A stretch of 64,000 bases of DNA, from NCBI GenBank assembly GCA_958450365.1, contig CAUEEP010000741.1, forward strand, positions 124,001-188,000. The letters are read 5' to 3'. Numbering within the stretch: position 1 is the stretch's first letter; every line of letters starts with the position of its first letter. This document shows positions 34,510 through 46,092 of this stretch, piece by piece. The notes under the pieces are model-generated. The model was given only the letters and a program-made list of their open reading frames with translations. It searched no databases and was not told the DNA's origin. Position numbers and translations under genes: made by a program. This stretch comes from Mesorhabditis belari (Eukaryota; Nematoda; Chromadorea; Rhabditida; Rhabditidae).

Positions 34510-34977
34510 ATTTTTGACTCGTAAATCGTCTTTCCTTTTATCGAATCTTTAACACATTTATTGCTTTCACCCTTTCCGTTTCCCAAAATTCAATCTTCAA
34601 GACCTTTTCTTCTTCAAAATTCAATCTGCTTGACCCCTTCTCTGAGTCAATCTCCGTCACAGTTAACAATTTCAAAAATTTCACATCCAACATCATATCA
34701 CAAAACACAGAGCATTCATTTCTCCTTTTCAAACAGGTCACCTCAATTGTCATTTCAATGACATTACTTCAATGAATGAAAAGATTGTAAAGAAATGGAT
34801 ATGCTTTCAATTTGACTATAAAAGAAGTAAAAAAACAAGTATTTAATCACAAGAAAAGTATTTTGAAAACAAAATTCTTTTCAATCGAAATGTTTTTGAA
34901 AAAGTTTCTTCTAAAAAGTGAGTTTTTTTTAAACAAAATTCTAAAATTCAATTTTTTACAACTAAAATTTATTTAGT
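34510..34977. other. Stretch without supported gene
   Basis: The minus-strand frame 34538-34753 has no recognisable domain. Otherwise AT-rich. Confidence 0.35.
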
Positions 34978-35886
34978 TAAAGTATAAGTTTAAATTTTAT
35001 TTAAGTTAAAGGTAAGTTAATGTAAGTTAATGTAAGTTAATGGAAGTTAAATGGAAGTTAATGGAAGTTAAATGTAAGCTAAATGTAAGCTAAATGTAAG
35101 TTAATGCAATTTAATGTAAGTCAAATGTAAGTTAATGCAATTTAATGGAAGTTAAATGTAAGTTAAATGTAAGTCAAATGTAAGTTAATGTAAGTTAATG
35201 GAAGTTAATGGAAGTTAATGGAAGTTAATGGAAGTTAATGGAAGTTAAATGGAAGTTAATGGAAGTTAATGGAAGTTAAATGTAAGTTAAATGTAAGTTA
35301 AATGTAAGTTAAATGGAAGTTAATGGAAGTTAAATGTAAGTTAAATGGAAGTTAATGGAAGTTAATGGAAGTTAATGGAAGTTAATGTAAGTTAATGTAA
35401 GTTAATGGAAGTTAAATGGAAGTTAAATGGAAGTTAATGGAAGTTAAATGTAAGCTAAATGTAAGCTAAATGTAAGTTAATGCAATTTAATGTAAGTCAA
35501 ATGTAAGTTAATGTAATTTAATGGAAGTTAAATGGAAGTTAAATGTAAGTCAAATGTAAGTTAATGGAAGTTAATGGAAGTTAAATGGAAGTTAATGGAA
35601 GTTAAATGTAAGCTAAATGTAAGCTAAATGTAAGTTAATGCAATTTAATGTAAGTCAAATGTAAGTTAATGTAATTTAATGGAAGTTAAATGGAAGTTAA
35701 ATGTAAGTCAAATGGAAGTTAATGGAAGTTAATGGAAGTTAATGGAAGTTAATGGAAGTTAATGTAGTTTAAATGTAAGTTAATGTAAGTTAATGTAGTT
35801 TAAATGTAAGCTAAATGTAAGTTAATGCAATTTAATGTAAGTCAAATGTAAGTTAATGCAATTTAAATGTAATCTAAATGTAATTT
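34978..35886. repeat. 900-bp array, 10/11-bp unit (AAGTTAATGG / AAGTTAAATGG)
   Basis: About 85 copies of AAGTTAATGG, AAGTTAAATGG or AAGTTAAATGT, mixed in a way that makes longer blocks (about 130 bp) recur. The period matches one helical turn. Confidence 0.93.
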
Positions 35887-36116
35887 AAACTGTTAAACGG
35901 CGATCTATCAAGATTTGCTAGATTGCACGTGGGTGTACGCACTTAAATTCGAAATTTTTTCCCCTTAATTCACTCGAAAGAGCCATTTTACGAGCAGGAA
36001 CTTGTAAAAATGAGGAAATTTTAGCACTTTTCCCCCTTTTAAAGTGTTGCAAGGGTCAGAAAAGGGAAATTTTACAGTTTCCGGCAGAAAATTTAAGTCT
36101 ATTCAATTGTTTTTCT

Positions 36117-36470
36117 ATAAATTTATATAACTTGTAGACTTATAAACTTTCTAAACTTTCTATAGACTTTTATAAACTTCTATAGCCTTCTATAGCCTTC
36201 TATAGCCTTCTATAAACTTCTATAGACTCCTATAAACTTCTATAGACTTTTATAAACTTCTATAGTCTTCTATAGACTTCTGTAGACTTCTGTAGACTTC
36301 TATAAACTTCTATAGACTTCTATAGCATTCTATAAGCTTCTATAAACTTCTATAGACTTCTATAGACTTCTATAGACTTCTATAAACTTCTATAGACTTC
36401 TATAAACTTCTATAAGCTTCTATAAACTTCTATAGACTCCTATAAACTTCTATAGACTTCTATAGACTTG
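36117..36470. repeat. 350-bp array, 10-bp unit (CTTCTATAGA)
   Basis: About 33 copies of CTTCTATAGA or CTTCTATAAA. A second array with helical-turn spacing lies 230 bp upstream. Confidence 0.93.
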
Positions 36471-36715
36471 AGATTTCGTTTCTTTCAGTTAATCATTTGA
36501 AAATATTGAAGTAAAATGTTTTTTTTTGAATGATTATAAACATAAATTGAAACTTTTCTCATTTGAAACCTTAGAAAAGCGCTAAACCAAATCGATGATT
36601 AGACAATCATAGACTTGGTTGAATGCTTTAAAATTGTAAAAGGAAAACATCAAAATCCTCTTTTAAAAATTTTTTTTTCGGCTAAACCCGAGGCTTTTGG
36701 CGGCTAGGCGTGGCT

Positions 36716-36795
36716 CTTTTAATCTTAATTTTAATCTTAATTTTAATCTTAATCTTAATCTTAATCTTAATCTTAATCTTAATCTTTATTTTAAT
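36716..36795. repeat. Hexamer array (TTAATC)
   Basis: About 12 copies of TTAATC or TTTAATC. Confidence 0.9.
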
Positions 36796-37084
36796 CCCGA
36801 ATCTGCTTTCTCTAAATCCTCTAGAGCTAAATCCTCTAGAGCTTGTAAATCGTGTGATTAAAGTTTGAAATGCCCTTCCCGACAAGTTGCATTTGTTCTC
36901 CACCGTGTCTGATTTTAAAAGGGCCACTTCGTTGCATTTTAAGTGACTTTGTGATCTTTTATCTGGTACATTTCGCACTTTATTTCTTTCTAAATAAAGT
37001 ATTTATATATTAGTTTGACGTTTCGAACTAAATTCCTTTCTCCAATCGTTTTCAAAATCATGTTTGACTCATCTCGATTTCTAA

Positions 37085-37185
37085 ACTATGTTTTGTCTTT
37101 GAAGAAATTGTCTTTGAAGAAATTGTCTTTGAAGAAATTGTCTTTATATGTCTCTCTGTCTGTCTGTCGATCTGTTTAAGATGTT
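37085..37185. repeat. 15-bp repeat followed by GTCTGTCTG tract
   Basis: Three or four copies of GAAGAAATTGTCTTT lead into TATATGTCTCTCTGTCTGTC, resembling the head of the dispersed GTCTG family seen at 50865, 53955 and 54735. Confidence 0.7.
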
Positions 37186-37465
37186 TCTCTTCATTTCACT
37201 TCATTTCTCTTCATTTTATTCATTTCTCTTCATTTCTCTTCATTTTATTAATTTTATTATGATTTATATTTCCAAAATAATTTAAAAATAGCAACCAAGG
37301 CATGGAATATTTTGTTTTCTTTTGTTATCTGGGAGGGAAATCTCAGAGGGAAAAATTGGCTGAGGGAATCTTTGCCCTTCATTTTCCACTTGATTTTACT
37401 TCCTTTTATCAAACAGAAGACATCTTTTTGATAAACCGCTTCTATTTTTCTCTATATTATATGAT

Positions 37466-37560
37466 ACGCGCTAGTTGGCGCACCCTGTAGACCTATGTAG
37501 GCGTCTGTAGGCGTCTGTAGGTGCCTGTTGGCCTCTGTAGGCGTCTGTAGCTATGCGCTA
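37466..37560. repeat. Degenerate GTAGGCGTCTGTAGGCG repeat with one 23-bp satellite unit
   Basis: GCGCTAGTTGGCGCACCCTG at 37468 equals the unit of the 33178-33362 array and is followed by about seven 10-bp TGTAGGCGTC units. Confidence 0.8.
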
Positions 37561-37671
37561 CCCTATCAAAAGTTATACGAGTTTAAAGTTTTTCAAAGCA
37601 TTTTCGAGCTCCAAGTCAAATCATGATAGTTAGTTTCCCAAAGGCTTTTCAAAAGCATCGATGGCTGAGTG

Positions 37672-38748
37672 GTAGTGGGTTAGCGAGCTTTAGCGAGTTT
37701 AGCGGGTAGCGGTTAGCGAGTTTAGCGGTTACCGAGTTTAGCGGTTACCGAGTTTAGCGGTTACCGAGTTTAGCGGTTACCGAGTTTAGCGGTTACCGAG
37801 TTTAGCGGTTAGCGAGCTTTAGCGAGTTTAGCGGGTAGCGGTTAGCGAGTTTAGCGGGTAGCGGTTAGCGAGTTTAGCGGTTACCGAGTTTAGCGGTTAC
37901 CGAGTTTAGCGGTTACCGAGTTTAGCGGTTACCGAGTTGTAGCGGTTAGCGAGTTTAGCGGGTAGCGGTTAGCGAGTTTAGCGGGTAGCGGTTAGCGAGT
38001 TTAGCGGGTAGCGGTTACCGAGTTTAGCGGTTAGCGAGTTTAGCGGTTACCGAGTTTAGCGGTTAGCGAGCTTTAGCGGTTAGCGAGTTTAGCGGTTACC
38101 GAGTTTAGCGGTTACCGAGTTTAGCGGTTAGCGAGTTTAGCGGTTACCGAGTTTAGCGGTTAGCGAGCTTTAGCGAGTTTAGCGGGTAGCGGTTAGCGAG
38201 TTTAGCGGGTAGCGGTTAGCGAGTTTAGCGGTTACCGAGTTTAGCGGTTACCGAGTTTAGCGGTTCCGAGTTTAGCGGTTACCGAGTTTAGCGGTTACCG
38301 GGTTTAGCGGTTAGCGAGCTTTGCGGAGTTTAGCGGGTAGGGGTTAGCGAGTTTAGCGGGTAGCGGTTAGCGAGTTTAGCGGTTACCGAGTTTAGCGGTT
38401 AGCGAGCTTTAGCGAGTTTAGCGGGTAGCGGTTAGCGAGTTTAGCGGGTAGCGGTTAGGGGGTAGCGGTTAGCGAGTTTAGCGGTTAGCGGGTAGCGAGT
38501 TTAGCGGGTAGCGAGTTTAGCGGTTAGCGAGTTTAGCGGTTAGCGAGTTTAGCGGTTACCGAGTTTAGCGGTTAGCGAGCTTTAGCGAGTTTAGCGGGTA
38601 GCGGTTAGCGAGTTTAGCGGGTAGCGGTTAGCGAGTTTAGCGGGTAGCGGTTAGCGGGTAGCGGTTAGCGAGTTTAGCGGTTAGCGGGTAGCGAGTTTAG
38701 CGGGTAGCGAGTTTAGCGGTTAGCGAGTTTAGCGGTTAGCGGGTAGCA
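37672..38748. repeat. 1.08-kb satellite, about 14-15-bp unit (GAGTTTAGCGGTTACC)
   Basis: Unit forms GAGTTTAGCGGTTACC, GAGTTTAGCGGTTAGC and GAGTTTAGCGGGTAGCGG alternate over more than 65 copies, with recurring super-units starting GAGCTTTAGC. It is the longest array in the window apart from the homopolymer. Confidence 0.95.
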
Positions 38749-38754
38749 TTCGAA

Positions 38755-39572
38755 GCGAACATTGTCTTGTTCGACTTCCCCTTTATCTTTCTTTGACTTT
38801 TCTTTGATCAACTTGGGTGTATTTCCAAATTTTAACCTCAAATTACACTATAAGGAGCAAGTCTTTTATTTTCAAAAGTTTAACTGTATATCTCGTAGTC
38901 TTATTACCAATTTTCTGTACTCATTACTCAAACTTGAACCCAAAAAAGTCCCATTACTTTTCACTTTTCTCAAGATCATTGTGTCGTGCTGTAAATATCA
39001 CTCGAGTAAACAAATCGGCCAGTCTTTCTTTCTTTCCTTTCTTTCTTTCTTTCTCTTTCTTTCTCTTTCTTTCTCTTTCTTTTCCTTCCTTTTCCTTCCT
39101 TTTCCATTCGTTCTTTACTCAAAATGTTGCTTTCTGTGAAAAAGAAAGTCAAAGGTTCTTTCTTCAGATTTGGAGTTGAGGTCAAAAGGTTAAGTAGGCT
39201 GAAACGTGAAGAAAATCCCCTGTCAAACACAAAAAAAAACAAAAGTAAAAGGTAGACTGATGGTTTTTTCGGTTTTTCGAGTACAAAAGGTGCCCCGATA
39301 ACTAGTAAAACTAGGTTTTTCCATTGAAATCTTCAAAATTTTCACTCAGAAATTTTACAACTCTAACATTTTAGTCTTTAAATCTTGTACTTTATCTGTA
39401 CATCTTGTAAATCTGTAAATGCTTCTTTCCTGACGCACTGAGGCAAAAAGCACTGAAATCCTTCAATTCTTGCCTTTTTTTGAGGAATTCAATGCACTAG
39501 AAAGGATACTTTTCAACTTTTGAGCAGAGAAGTAACACCAAAATCAGCTAGTGAGTCAGTAAAATTTTTTGA
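38755..39572. other. Stretch with pyrimidine tract and MITE-like motif
   Basis: CTTTCTTTCTTT tract at 39020-39110. At 39414-39512 an imperfect palindrome runs from CTTTCCTGACGCACTGA to TCAATGCACTAGAAAGGATA, a member of the GTGCACCAGAAAG family. Confidence 0.55.
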
Positions 39573-39990
39573 ATAATAATAATAATAATACTTTATTCAA
39601 ACGATAAATTGAAAGAAATCATAGAGAAATGCACAGTGATACTTAATCATACAATACATACTGAAATCAATAAGCCAATTACTTACGGCAAAGAGCCACT
39701 AGATCTAAAGCATCGATACGTTTCTTGAATATGAAAAGCGACTGAATTTCTCGTATGTCGTTTGGGAGCAAGTTCCATAATCTAGCGGCTCTAACGGGAA
39801 ATGAATTTGATAAAGAGGCATTGGAAGCAAAGGGAATTTGCAAAAGGAATGAGCCACTTCTGGGCCCTGACCACGGTTTAAATTTGAAAAAGTATCTTCT
39901 GAATCTTCTGAATTTTGTGCTCTATAAATCCAAATCTATTGTCAGTAAAGTATTCCAAAAAGCCTATAAGATTGAGTTACTTTACTTACT
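39573..39990 (-). mobile_element. 3' end of a LINE (non-LTR retrotransposon)
   Basis: Minus-strand frame about 39900-39679 reads SFPVRAARLWNLLPNDIR then SLFIFKKRIDALDLVALCRK and stops at TAA. This is the conserved C-terminal tail of CR1/Jockey/RTE-type ORF2 proteins (F-x-V-R-x-x-x-x-W-N-x-L-P and F-K-x-x-I/L-D). A (TAT)n tail, seen as AATAATAAT at 39573-39591 on the plus strand, follows the 3' UTR, as expected for LINE insertion. The element is 5' truncated. Confidence 0.8.
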
Positions 39991-40580
39991 TTAAAATACT
40001 TTAAACTAAGCATTACTTTAAAATAAAATTCAAAGAAAAGTTTCGTACTCTGGAATTCGATCAAAACCTACTCTGGTTTCTACTCTGGAATTCGTATAGT
40101 GATACATTTGTGTGAATAGTTGTCACTTTTCTTTCTTGTTTCTTTGTTGATCACACGTTTCTTTTCTTGAAAGTTCTTGAAAGAGAAAAGATTCACAGCT
40201 GGGCTGGCTTTTCTTTTCTTTTCTTTTCTTTTTCTTCAATGAACACTTAGCTTTTGCTTTAGTTTTTCTTTAGAAAAGATCCCTGTGAGAAGGAAAAGAA
40301 AGAAATCAGAAAGAAGGAAAAGAAATCAGAAGTTTTTGATCGCGCAAATTAGACGAGTAAAAAAGTGATCAACATGATGGCCGTATTTTGCTTTAAAGGA
40401 TTTCATTTCAGTTACAATTTGCTGAATTTTCTCTTCTGAATTTTGAGCTTTATAAATCCCAATCTATTGTCAGTAAAGTATTCGAAAAACGTCTACAAGA
40501 TTGAGTTCTTTTCCTTCTTCTTTTGCTTCTTCTTTTGCTCGATTCTTTTTAGGCATTGTAGGCAAGCTTTTTGAGACTTA
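39991..40580. other. Stretch with a direct duplication of the LINE-adjacent sequence
   Basis: CAATCTATTGTCAGTAAAGT at 40464 repeats 39934 with its flanks (about 90 bp). Otherwise CTTTTCTTTTCTT tracts and no gene. Confidence 0.55.
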
Positions 40581-40830
40581 CAATATCCACTAACTGGCAC
40601 AGTCCCACCAACACAGCCCCCCCACGCTACCGACTCCACTCACTGGACTAGTACCACTAACTGGCTACAGTCTCCACTAACTGCCTTACAGTATCCACTA
40701 ACTGGCTACAGTATCCACTAACTGGCTACAGTATCCACTAACTGGCTACAGTATCCACTAACTGGCTACAGTATCCACTAACTGGCTACAGTATCCACTA
40801 ACTGCCTTACAGTATCCACTAACTGACTAG
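40581..40830. repeat. Tandem array, 20-bp unit (ACTGGCTACAGTATCCACTA)
   Basis: About 11 copies; the central six are nearly identical. Confidence 0.93.
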
Positions 40831-40880
40831 TGGGGGATTTGAGTGTTGAGAACTGTAAAATGCTTGGGAACTGTAAAATG

Positions 40881-40929
40881 GTCGTCAACTCGGCTCACCG
40901 GGATGACGGCTATTAGAGAAAATACGGTA
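40881..40929. repeat. MITE end, same family as 1-98
   Basis: GTCGTCAACTCGGCTCACCG then TATTAGAGAAAATACGGTA. It matches both the first 18 bases of the window and the TACCGTATTTTCTC terminus. Confidence 0.6.
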
Positions 40930-41837
40930 GTTCAATTTGACTATAAAAGAAGTAGAGAATTCTATTCAATTAAAAGAGAATTCTCAATCTTCCCTATTCC
41001 CAATCTTCCAAATTCCCAATCTTCCGTATTCCCAATCTTCCGTATTCCCAATCTACGGTAATATTTGTAATTTGTAATCTACCGTTATTCCTTTCATTCA
41101 ATCATTACCTTGTACGTCATTACATTAAAATAGATCAATCAAATAGATCAATCAAGTAGATCAAAGCTTAGAGCCAAAGCTTAGAATCAAAGCTTAGAAT
41201 CAAAGCTTAGAATCAAAGCTTAGAACCAAAGCTCAGCAATCAAAACTTAAAGTTTCTTAAAGATTCTTAAAGCCTCAACTCTGATTCAACACCTCCACAA
41301 ATGAGCTCATATTTGTTAGTAGAGAAAGTGAATCTTTCTAGTAAGCAAAAGAAAGAGAAAATAGTGAAAAATCTAGCTGAAACATAATAGAAAAGCGCTC
41401 TCTATTTGACGATTCCTTTCATGGCAAAGCGATATTTGGGGGGGGGGATGGTAGACAAATGCAAATAAGAAACACAAGCACCATACACCCACACAAACCA
41501 ATAGAAATCCCCCGCGACAACCATTTCCGGTTGTCATTGAGAGAAAAGGGGAGCTTTTTTTTGAGGTGAAAATCTCTGACTAGCCTCATAAGCCTCATAA
41601 GATGAGCCATATTTTAGCTTGCTGGTCCGCTTTGGTGAACCATTTTTTAGTTTTTTTAGCTAAAGAAGCTTTTGTGAACTTTTTATGCTTGAGAACTTTG
41701 TCGATCTTCTCTAAAGCTTCTCTAAAGATCTTCTCTTCTTTTCTAAAGCATGACTTTGTACACTTTTCCCAGCTGTAGAGCTAATTCTTGCATTTTCTGT
41801 ATTGTCTTGTCGGCTTCTGTACCTTACGAGTGATTCC

Positions 41838-42600
41838 TTGTCATTTCTTGTCATTCTTTTCTTTTAGACAAAGACTTACGTCCTTAGAACGACGGTAACT
41901 ACAGTAGCTTGTCCGTGAACGACAGTAACTACAGTAGCTTGTCCATGGACGACAGTAACTACAGTAGCTTGTCCGTGAACGACAGTAACTACAGTAGCTT
42001 AACTATATCTAAAGCCTGTACCAGTTACCGTAACCAGTTACTGTAATTCGTTTAGATTATAGGCTACTTTTACGGTAACCAAAGATTACGATTACCGTCT
42101 AAAGCAAATGAGTTATTCTTCAGCTTTAAAAGTAAAGCATTCAATGAAAGCGAGTCAGTCAATGAAAACTAAAGCCGTTAATTTGAACACTCTTATTTCA
42201 TTTATCCAAAAAAGTCTTCAGAATAATTCTCAAGTGATTTCTTGTCATTCTTTTCTTTTAGACAAAGACTTACGTCCTTACGACTACAGTAACTACAGTA
42301 GCTCGTCCGTGGACGACAGTAACTACAGTAGCTTGGGCTAATCTAAAGCCTTTCCCAGTTACCGTAACCTGTAATCCGTTTGGATTATAGGCTACTTTTA
42401 CGGAAACCAAAGATTAGGATTACCGTCTAAAGCAAATGAGTTATTCTTCAGCTTTAAAGGCTAGCTTTCATTGAATAGCTTTCATTGAATGATTTATTCA
42501 ATGAAAGCTAGTCAGTCAATGAAAACTAAAGCCATTAATTTGGAAACTCTTATTTCGTTTATCCAAAAAAGTCTTCAGAATAATTCTCAAGTGATTTCTT
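41838..42600. repeat. Segmental direct duplication with embedded 30-bp array
   Basis: Block 41838-42235 is repeated at about 42236-42600: both hold TCTTTTAGACAAAGACTTAC, GACAGTAACTACAGTAGCTT units, GATTATAGGCTACTTTTACG, and TTTATCCAAAAAAGTCTTCA. The first block has four array units (41882-42002), the second two. Confidence 0.88.
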
Positions 42601-43275
42601 GTGATTTCTCGTCATTCTCTTTTTTTGGGACAAAGAATCTTTGCATTGATGAGTGCTCCTTATAAAAATGGAGAATGGAAAAGGGTTTTATTGAGGAGGT
42701 GAGCAAGGAGGGTGAGGAAAGGGTCGAGAAGCCCCTTCTCTCTCCTCTCCATGTGTCATTCAACTCATTCAACTCATTCAACACCTCAAAAACCACTCTA
42801 AATCAATCGCTTAACTTTTTTCTTGACCGAACACAAAGATCATCGTAGTTTAAACGGGCTCATGAGCGCATTTTGATAAATATTTAGCACCGATTTAGCA
42901 TTTAGCACGATTGCCATTGAAAATTACAAGTTTACGTCTCTAAAAGTGACTCTAAAGATCTCTAAAATAAAGCGATTACGGAAAAGTATAAATTCTATTC
43001 AACGCTTGTCTCACTCTCCTTCAATTTTGTTATATATTGTTTAAAATTTGTTTATTTGGCCCGCTGTTAGTGTTAAAAACAAGTTAAAGTTAACGTAAAA
43101 GTTAAAGTTAAAGTTAAAGTTAACGTTAACTTGTTAAATCAGTTAAATTGTTGCTTTCATTCTGTAAATCTTGGTCGATTTTGCTTGGATCTGATTGTTA
43201 TCGTTGTTCGTCATTGCATAGAAATCACAATCACCACCCGATTGGCGCAACACTTTTGAACAGAGTTACTTGTGA
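42601..43275. other. Stretch without supported gene
   Basis: Holds a GTTAAAGTTAAAGTTAAC repeat at 43082-43130. Open frames are short. Confidence 0.4.
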
Positions 43276-43546
43276 AATGTCACGAAAATTCGCTAAATAT
43301 GGTCTGTTTTCACTTGAACAATTCAGAGAAGCCACTAAAGAACAAGAAAATCGTATTTTTTCAAAGTCTATTGCTTTTAGATTTCATAAAAAAAATTTAA
43401 ATTATGGGGTAGGAAGAGGCGATAGAATAAAGAGAGGGATTGGAATAGGGGGAAAAAATTCGGGAGAAGAAATTTTTTTTTTTTTGGTTTTTTATATTTT
43501 TTTTTTTGCAATAAATATGATTTATTGGAAATCATTAAAATCGTAA
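43276..43546 (+). CDS. Possible short ORF, unrecognised
   Basis: From ATG at 43276 the frame reads MSRKFAKYGLFSLEQFREAT, stays Lys/Arg-rich to about 43405, then crosses a poly(T) tract (hydrophobic Phe-rich end). A GGGGTAGG donor-like site lies at about 43408. No family recognised; could be chance. Confidence 0.2.
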
Positions 43547-43559
43547 AAATTTTTTATCA

Positions 43560-44940
43560 AAAAAAGATTGAAACTTTCAAAATCCCATAAATGAGCGAGA
43601 TTCGGCTCTCAACTTTGGAAGATTATATAAAAAAGTTGAAAGCTTGAATCGATTAGAAAATCGGCGTCGTTCCAGGAGACATACTTAAGATTTATCTCCA
43701 GAAAGATCAGAACGATTGACCCAATTCTGGCCAATCTAGGCCCTCTGAAGTCTAATTGAAGTCTTGAGACTACAATCTTTTTTACAAAGAATTTCTAGAT
43801 TCTCTACAATCAGAGAATCTAGAAATTCTTGTAAACTCTTGTAACTGTCAGCCAAATGCTCAAGATTGCTTCCTTTTCTTTCAATTTCCTCAATTTTAAC
43901 TCATACTATTTTGGTAAAAAATCTAGAGAAATTGAATCAATTCCAAAGCAAAACCAACTTCAAAATCTTCAAAATCCAAACACCTAAATCAAGCTTTAAT
44001 TCTATTTAACTTCTGTCTCTGTTTTCATTTCCTTTCTCTTCCATATACTCTTCCAGATTCTCTTCCATATTCTCTTCCATCTGTTTATATTCATCATCTT
44101 TCCCCCAATCCCTAAGCCTAAGCCTTTCAGACATTTTGATGACCTCATTTCTTTTAAAAACCCTTTCAACTATCGGAAATAAATCTCTATTTATCAAAAG
44201 TTAGCAAGTTGTTTTGCGATTGTTCAAAAAAACTTTCACAAATCTTGTCTCTATTTGTTTTATTCTCAAAGAGTAGGCGGTAGAAAATAACAGGAATTTC
44301 TTCTCAAAAAAACTGAATAACCAAGAAGTTTAGAGAAATCCAGAAATAGTTAGAGAAAAAGGGGGAAGTTGAGGAAGTTCCTTTGAGGAAGTTCTTTTGA
44401 GGATGTTCCCTAGATCAACGACAATTCAAAAAAGCTTTTTAAACTGGATGCTCAAGGTTGACGAATTCTAAACACTACAATTCTACAAGTTCGCTAAAAG
44501 TTCTCTAAAAGTTCTCTAAAAGTTTTCCAAAAATTTCCGAAATTCTGTCAACCTCTTGAAATTTTGATTTGAGCTTTTGAGCTTTTACCCCCCTTTTAAC
44601 CGTCATTAACGTCATTAACCTTTACTTCCTTAATTTTGTGTTCTTGTTGGGAGTCAGTTGTCCCATTTTTTTCAATCACTTTCTGTTTCAGGGTTTCTGG
44701 GAACCTCTGGGATCTTTGTTAAGCCAAAATACACTCTCTTTCAGTTAGATTTTTTTCGTTAACAAGGGAAAAGACAACAGTAGGATCGAATCAAATGAGA
44801 TAAGCCATACCATTCGATGCAGAATTTCACGCTGTTTCCGAAGCTGCTTTCCGTTTTTGCAAGAGCATTTTCTAGAAAAAGTTATACGGCGTTTTAAGTT
44901 TTACGGTGACGGCTTTTCTAGTTCGCGGCTTTTCTAATTT
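43560..44940. other. AT-rich stretch without supported gene
   Basis: A minus-strand Glu-rich frame (44006-44197) is driven by CTCTTCCATATTCTCTTCCA repeats. No other signal. Confidence 0.4.
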
Positions 44941-44943
44941 CTC

Positions 44944-45118
44944 TAGTAACGGCGAGTGAACGGGGAAAAGCCCAGTGCTGAATCCCTTGGCTTTTAGTCG
45001 CGGGGAAATGTAGCGTATAGGTGCGGCTATCCGGCGCCATCACTTACTCAAAGTCCCTTTGACTTGGGCCATAGATCAAAGAAGGTGCAAGTCCTGTAGT
45101 GGTGCCTCTGGGATGCCT
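44944..45118 (+). pseudogene. 28S rRNA fragment (5' domain)
   Basis: AGTAACGGCGAGTGAACGGG, AAAAGCCCAG, GCTGAATCCC, then CAAAGTCCCTTTGACTTGGG and AAGGTGCAAGTCCTGTAGTG are hallmark eukaryotic 28S D1-region sequence in correct order. Only about 175 bp is present and the flanks are not rDNA, so it is a dispersed fragment, not a working rRNA gene. Confidence 0.88.
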
Positions 45119-45236
45119 TTAATCGGAACCAGGGATGCCTTTAATAACGTCTTAATAAAGCCTTTCTAAGGCCTTTATAAACCCTTTCTAAACCCTTTAT
45201 AAAGCCTTTATAAACCCTTTATAAGGCTTGTTCTCA
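45119..45236. repeat. Tandem repeat (CCTTTATAAACCCTTTCTAA)
   Basis: Irregular 10-12-bp CTTTATAAAGC/CCTTTATAAAC copies, preceded by two GGGATGCCTTTAAT units, directly after the 28S fragment. Confidence 0.75.
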
Positions 45237-45247
45237 AGGAACACAAA

Positions 45248-45325
45248 GGTGACTTGATGGTAAAGTGGATAAAAGGCTTGCATACCAAACCGTCGGCTTT
45301 TCTTACTCGAGTTCGATTCCTTTGA
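45248..45325 (+). pseudogene. tRNA-like segment (SINE-like)
   Basis: GGTGACTTGATGGTAAAGTG then TCGAGTTCGATTCC at tRNA spacing. Stems are only partly paired. Confidence 0.55.
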
Positions 45326-46004
45326 ATGAAATTTTTGTTTGATCTATAGCTTATTTCATTTGGCCCTACTGTTGCTTTTCTAGTGTTGGTTTTCGTTGAG
45401 ATTTCGACTGTATTCAATCAAAAAATTGATTCAATCAAATCATTCAATCAATCAAAAGGTATTCAATGAAAAGCCTCAAATAGGTAGCCAGTAATTCACT
45501 TGAGTTGACAGCTAAAGGATTAGCCATTAGATAAATCAAAAGGTAATCAATCAAAAGCCTCAATTGGTTAGTAGATTAAAAAGTTTTCAAGAAAAGACTC
45601 TTATAAACTTCCTCGAAAACTTCTAAATGTTATTGAATGTTAAAAAATTGAATTTTAAATTGTTAAAACTCTTTTCTTAACACTTTAAATCATTCGAAAA
45701 ACGAGGGATTTCGATTTTTCAAATTTTTAATTTCACCTGAATTAACCTAATCAATTTTACCTAGTCAGCGCTTTACCAAGTACCCATTTAGCCTATGAAA
45801 ACTTGCCTTTAAAGCATTTTGTTTCAAAACGAGAAACCCACTAAAGTTTTAGATTGACTAAAAATTGGGATTTGGGAAATTTCAAGTAAAGAAATTCTTT
45901 TTGTTGATGGCTTAGCCAGTTGGCCCTTCTAGGCCGACCGTACCAGTTGCCATACTCGAAATTTGAATCCGTAAACAACCAATTGACTCTAGGTGAATGA
46001 TCCA

Positions 46005-46092
46005 AGAATAGCTGAGCTGAGAATAGCTGAGCTGAGAATAGCTGAGCTGAGAATAGCTGAGCTGAGAATAGCTGAGCTGAGAATAGCTGAGA
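46005..46092. repeat. Tandem array, 15-bp unit (AGAATAGCTGAGCTG)
   Basis: Six near-perfect copies. Open frames on both strands (IAELR / AILSS) are array translations. Confidence 0.94.

Noticed and set aside
34036..34552. Several overlapping open frames on both strands (for example WSSQSWLGPVRA repeats)
   Set aside because: They are translations of the 20-bp and 11-bp arrays.
38976..39242. Lys/Arg/Glu-rich minus-strand frame
   Set aside because: Translation of a CTTTCTTT tract.
44006..44197. Glu-rich minus-strand frame resembling an acidic protein
   Set aside because: Driven by repeated CTCTTCCAT sequence; no splice sites or homology recognised.
44944..45118. Functional rRNA operon
   Set aside because: Only a 175-bp 28S piece with non-rDNA flanks.
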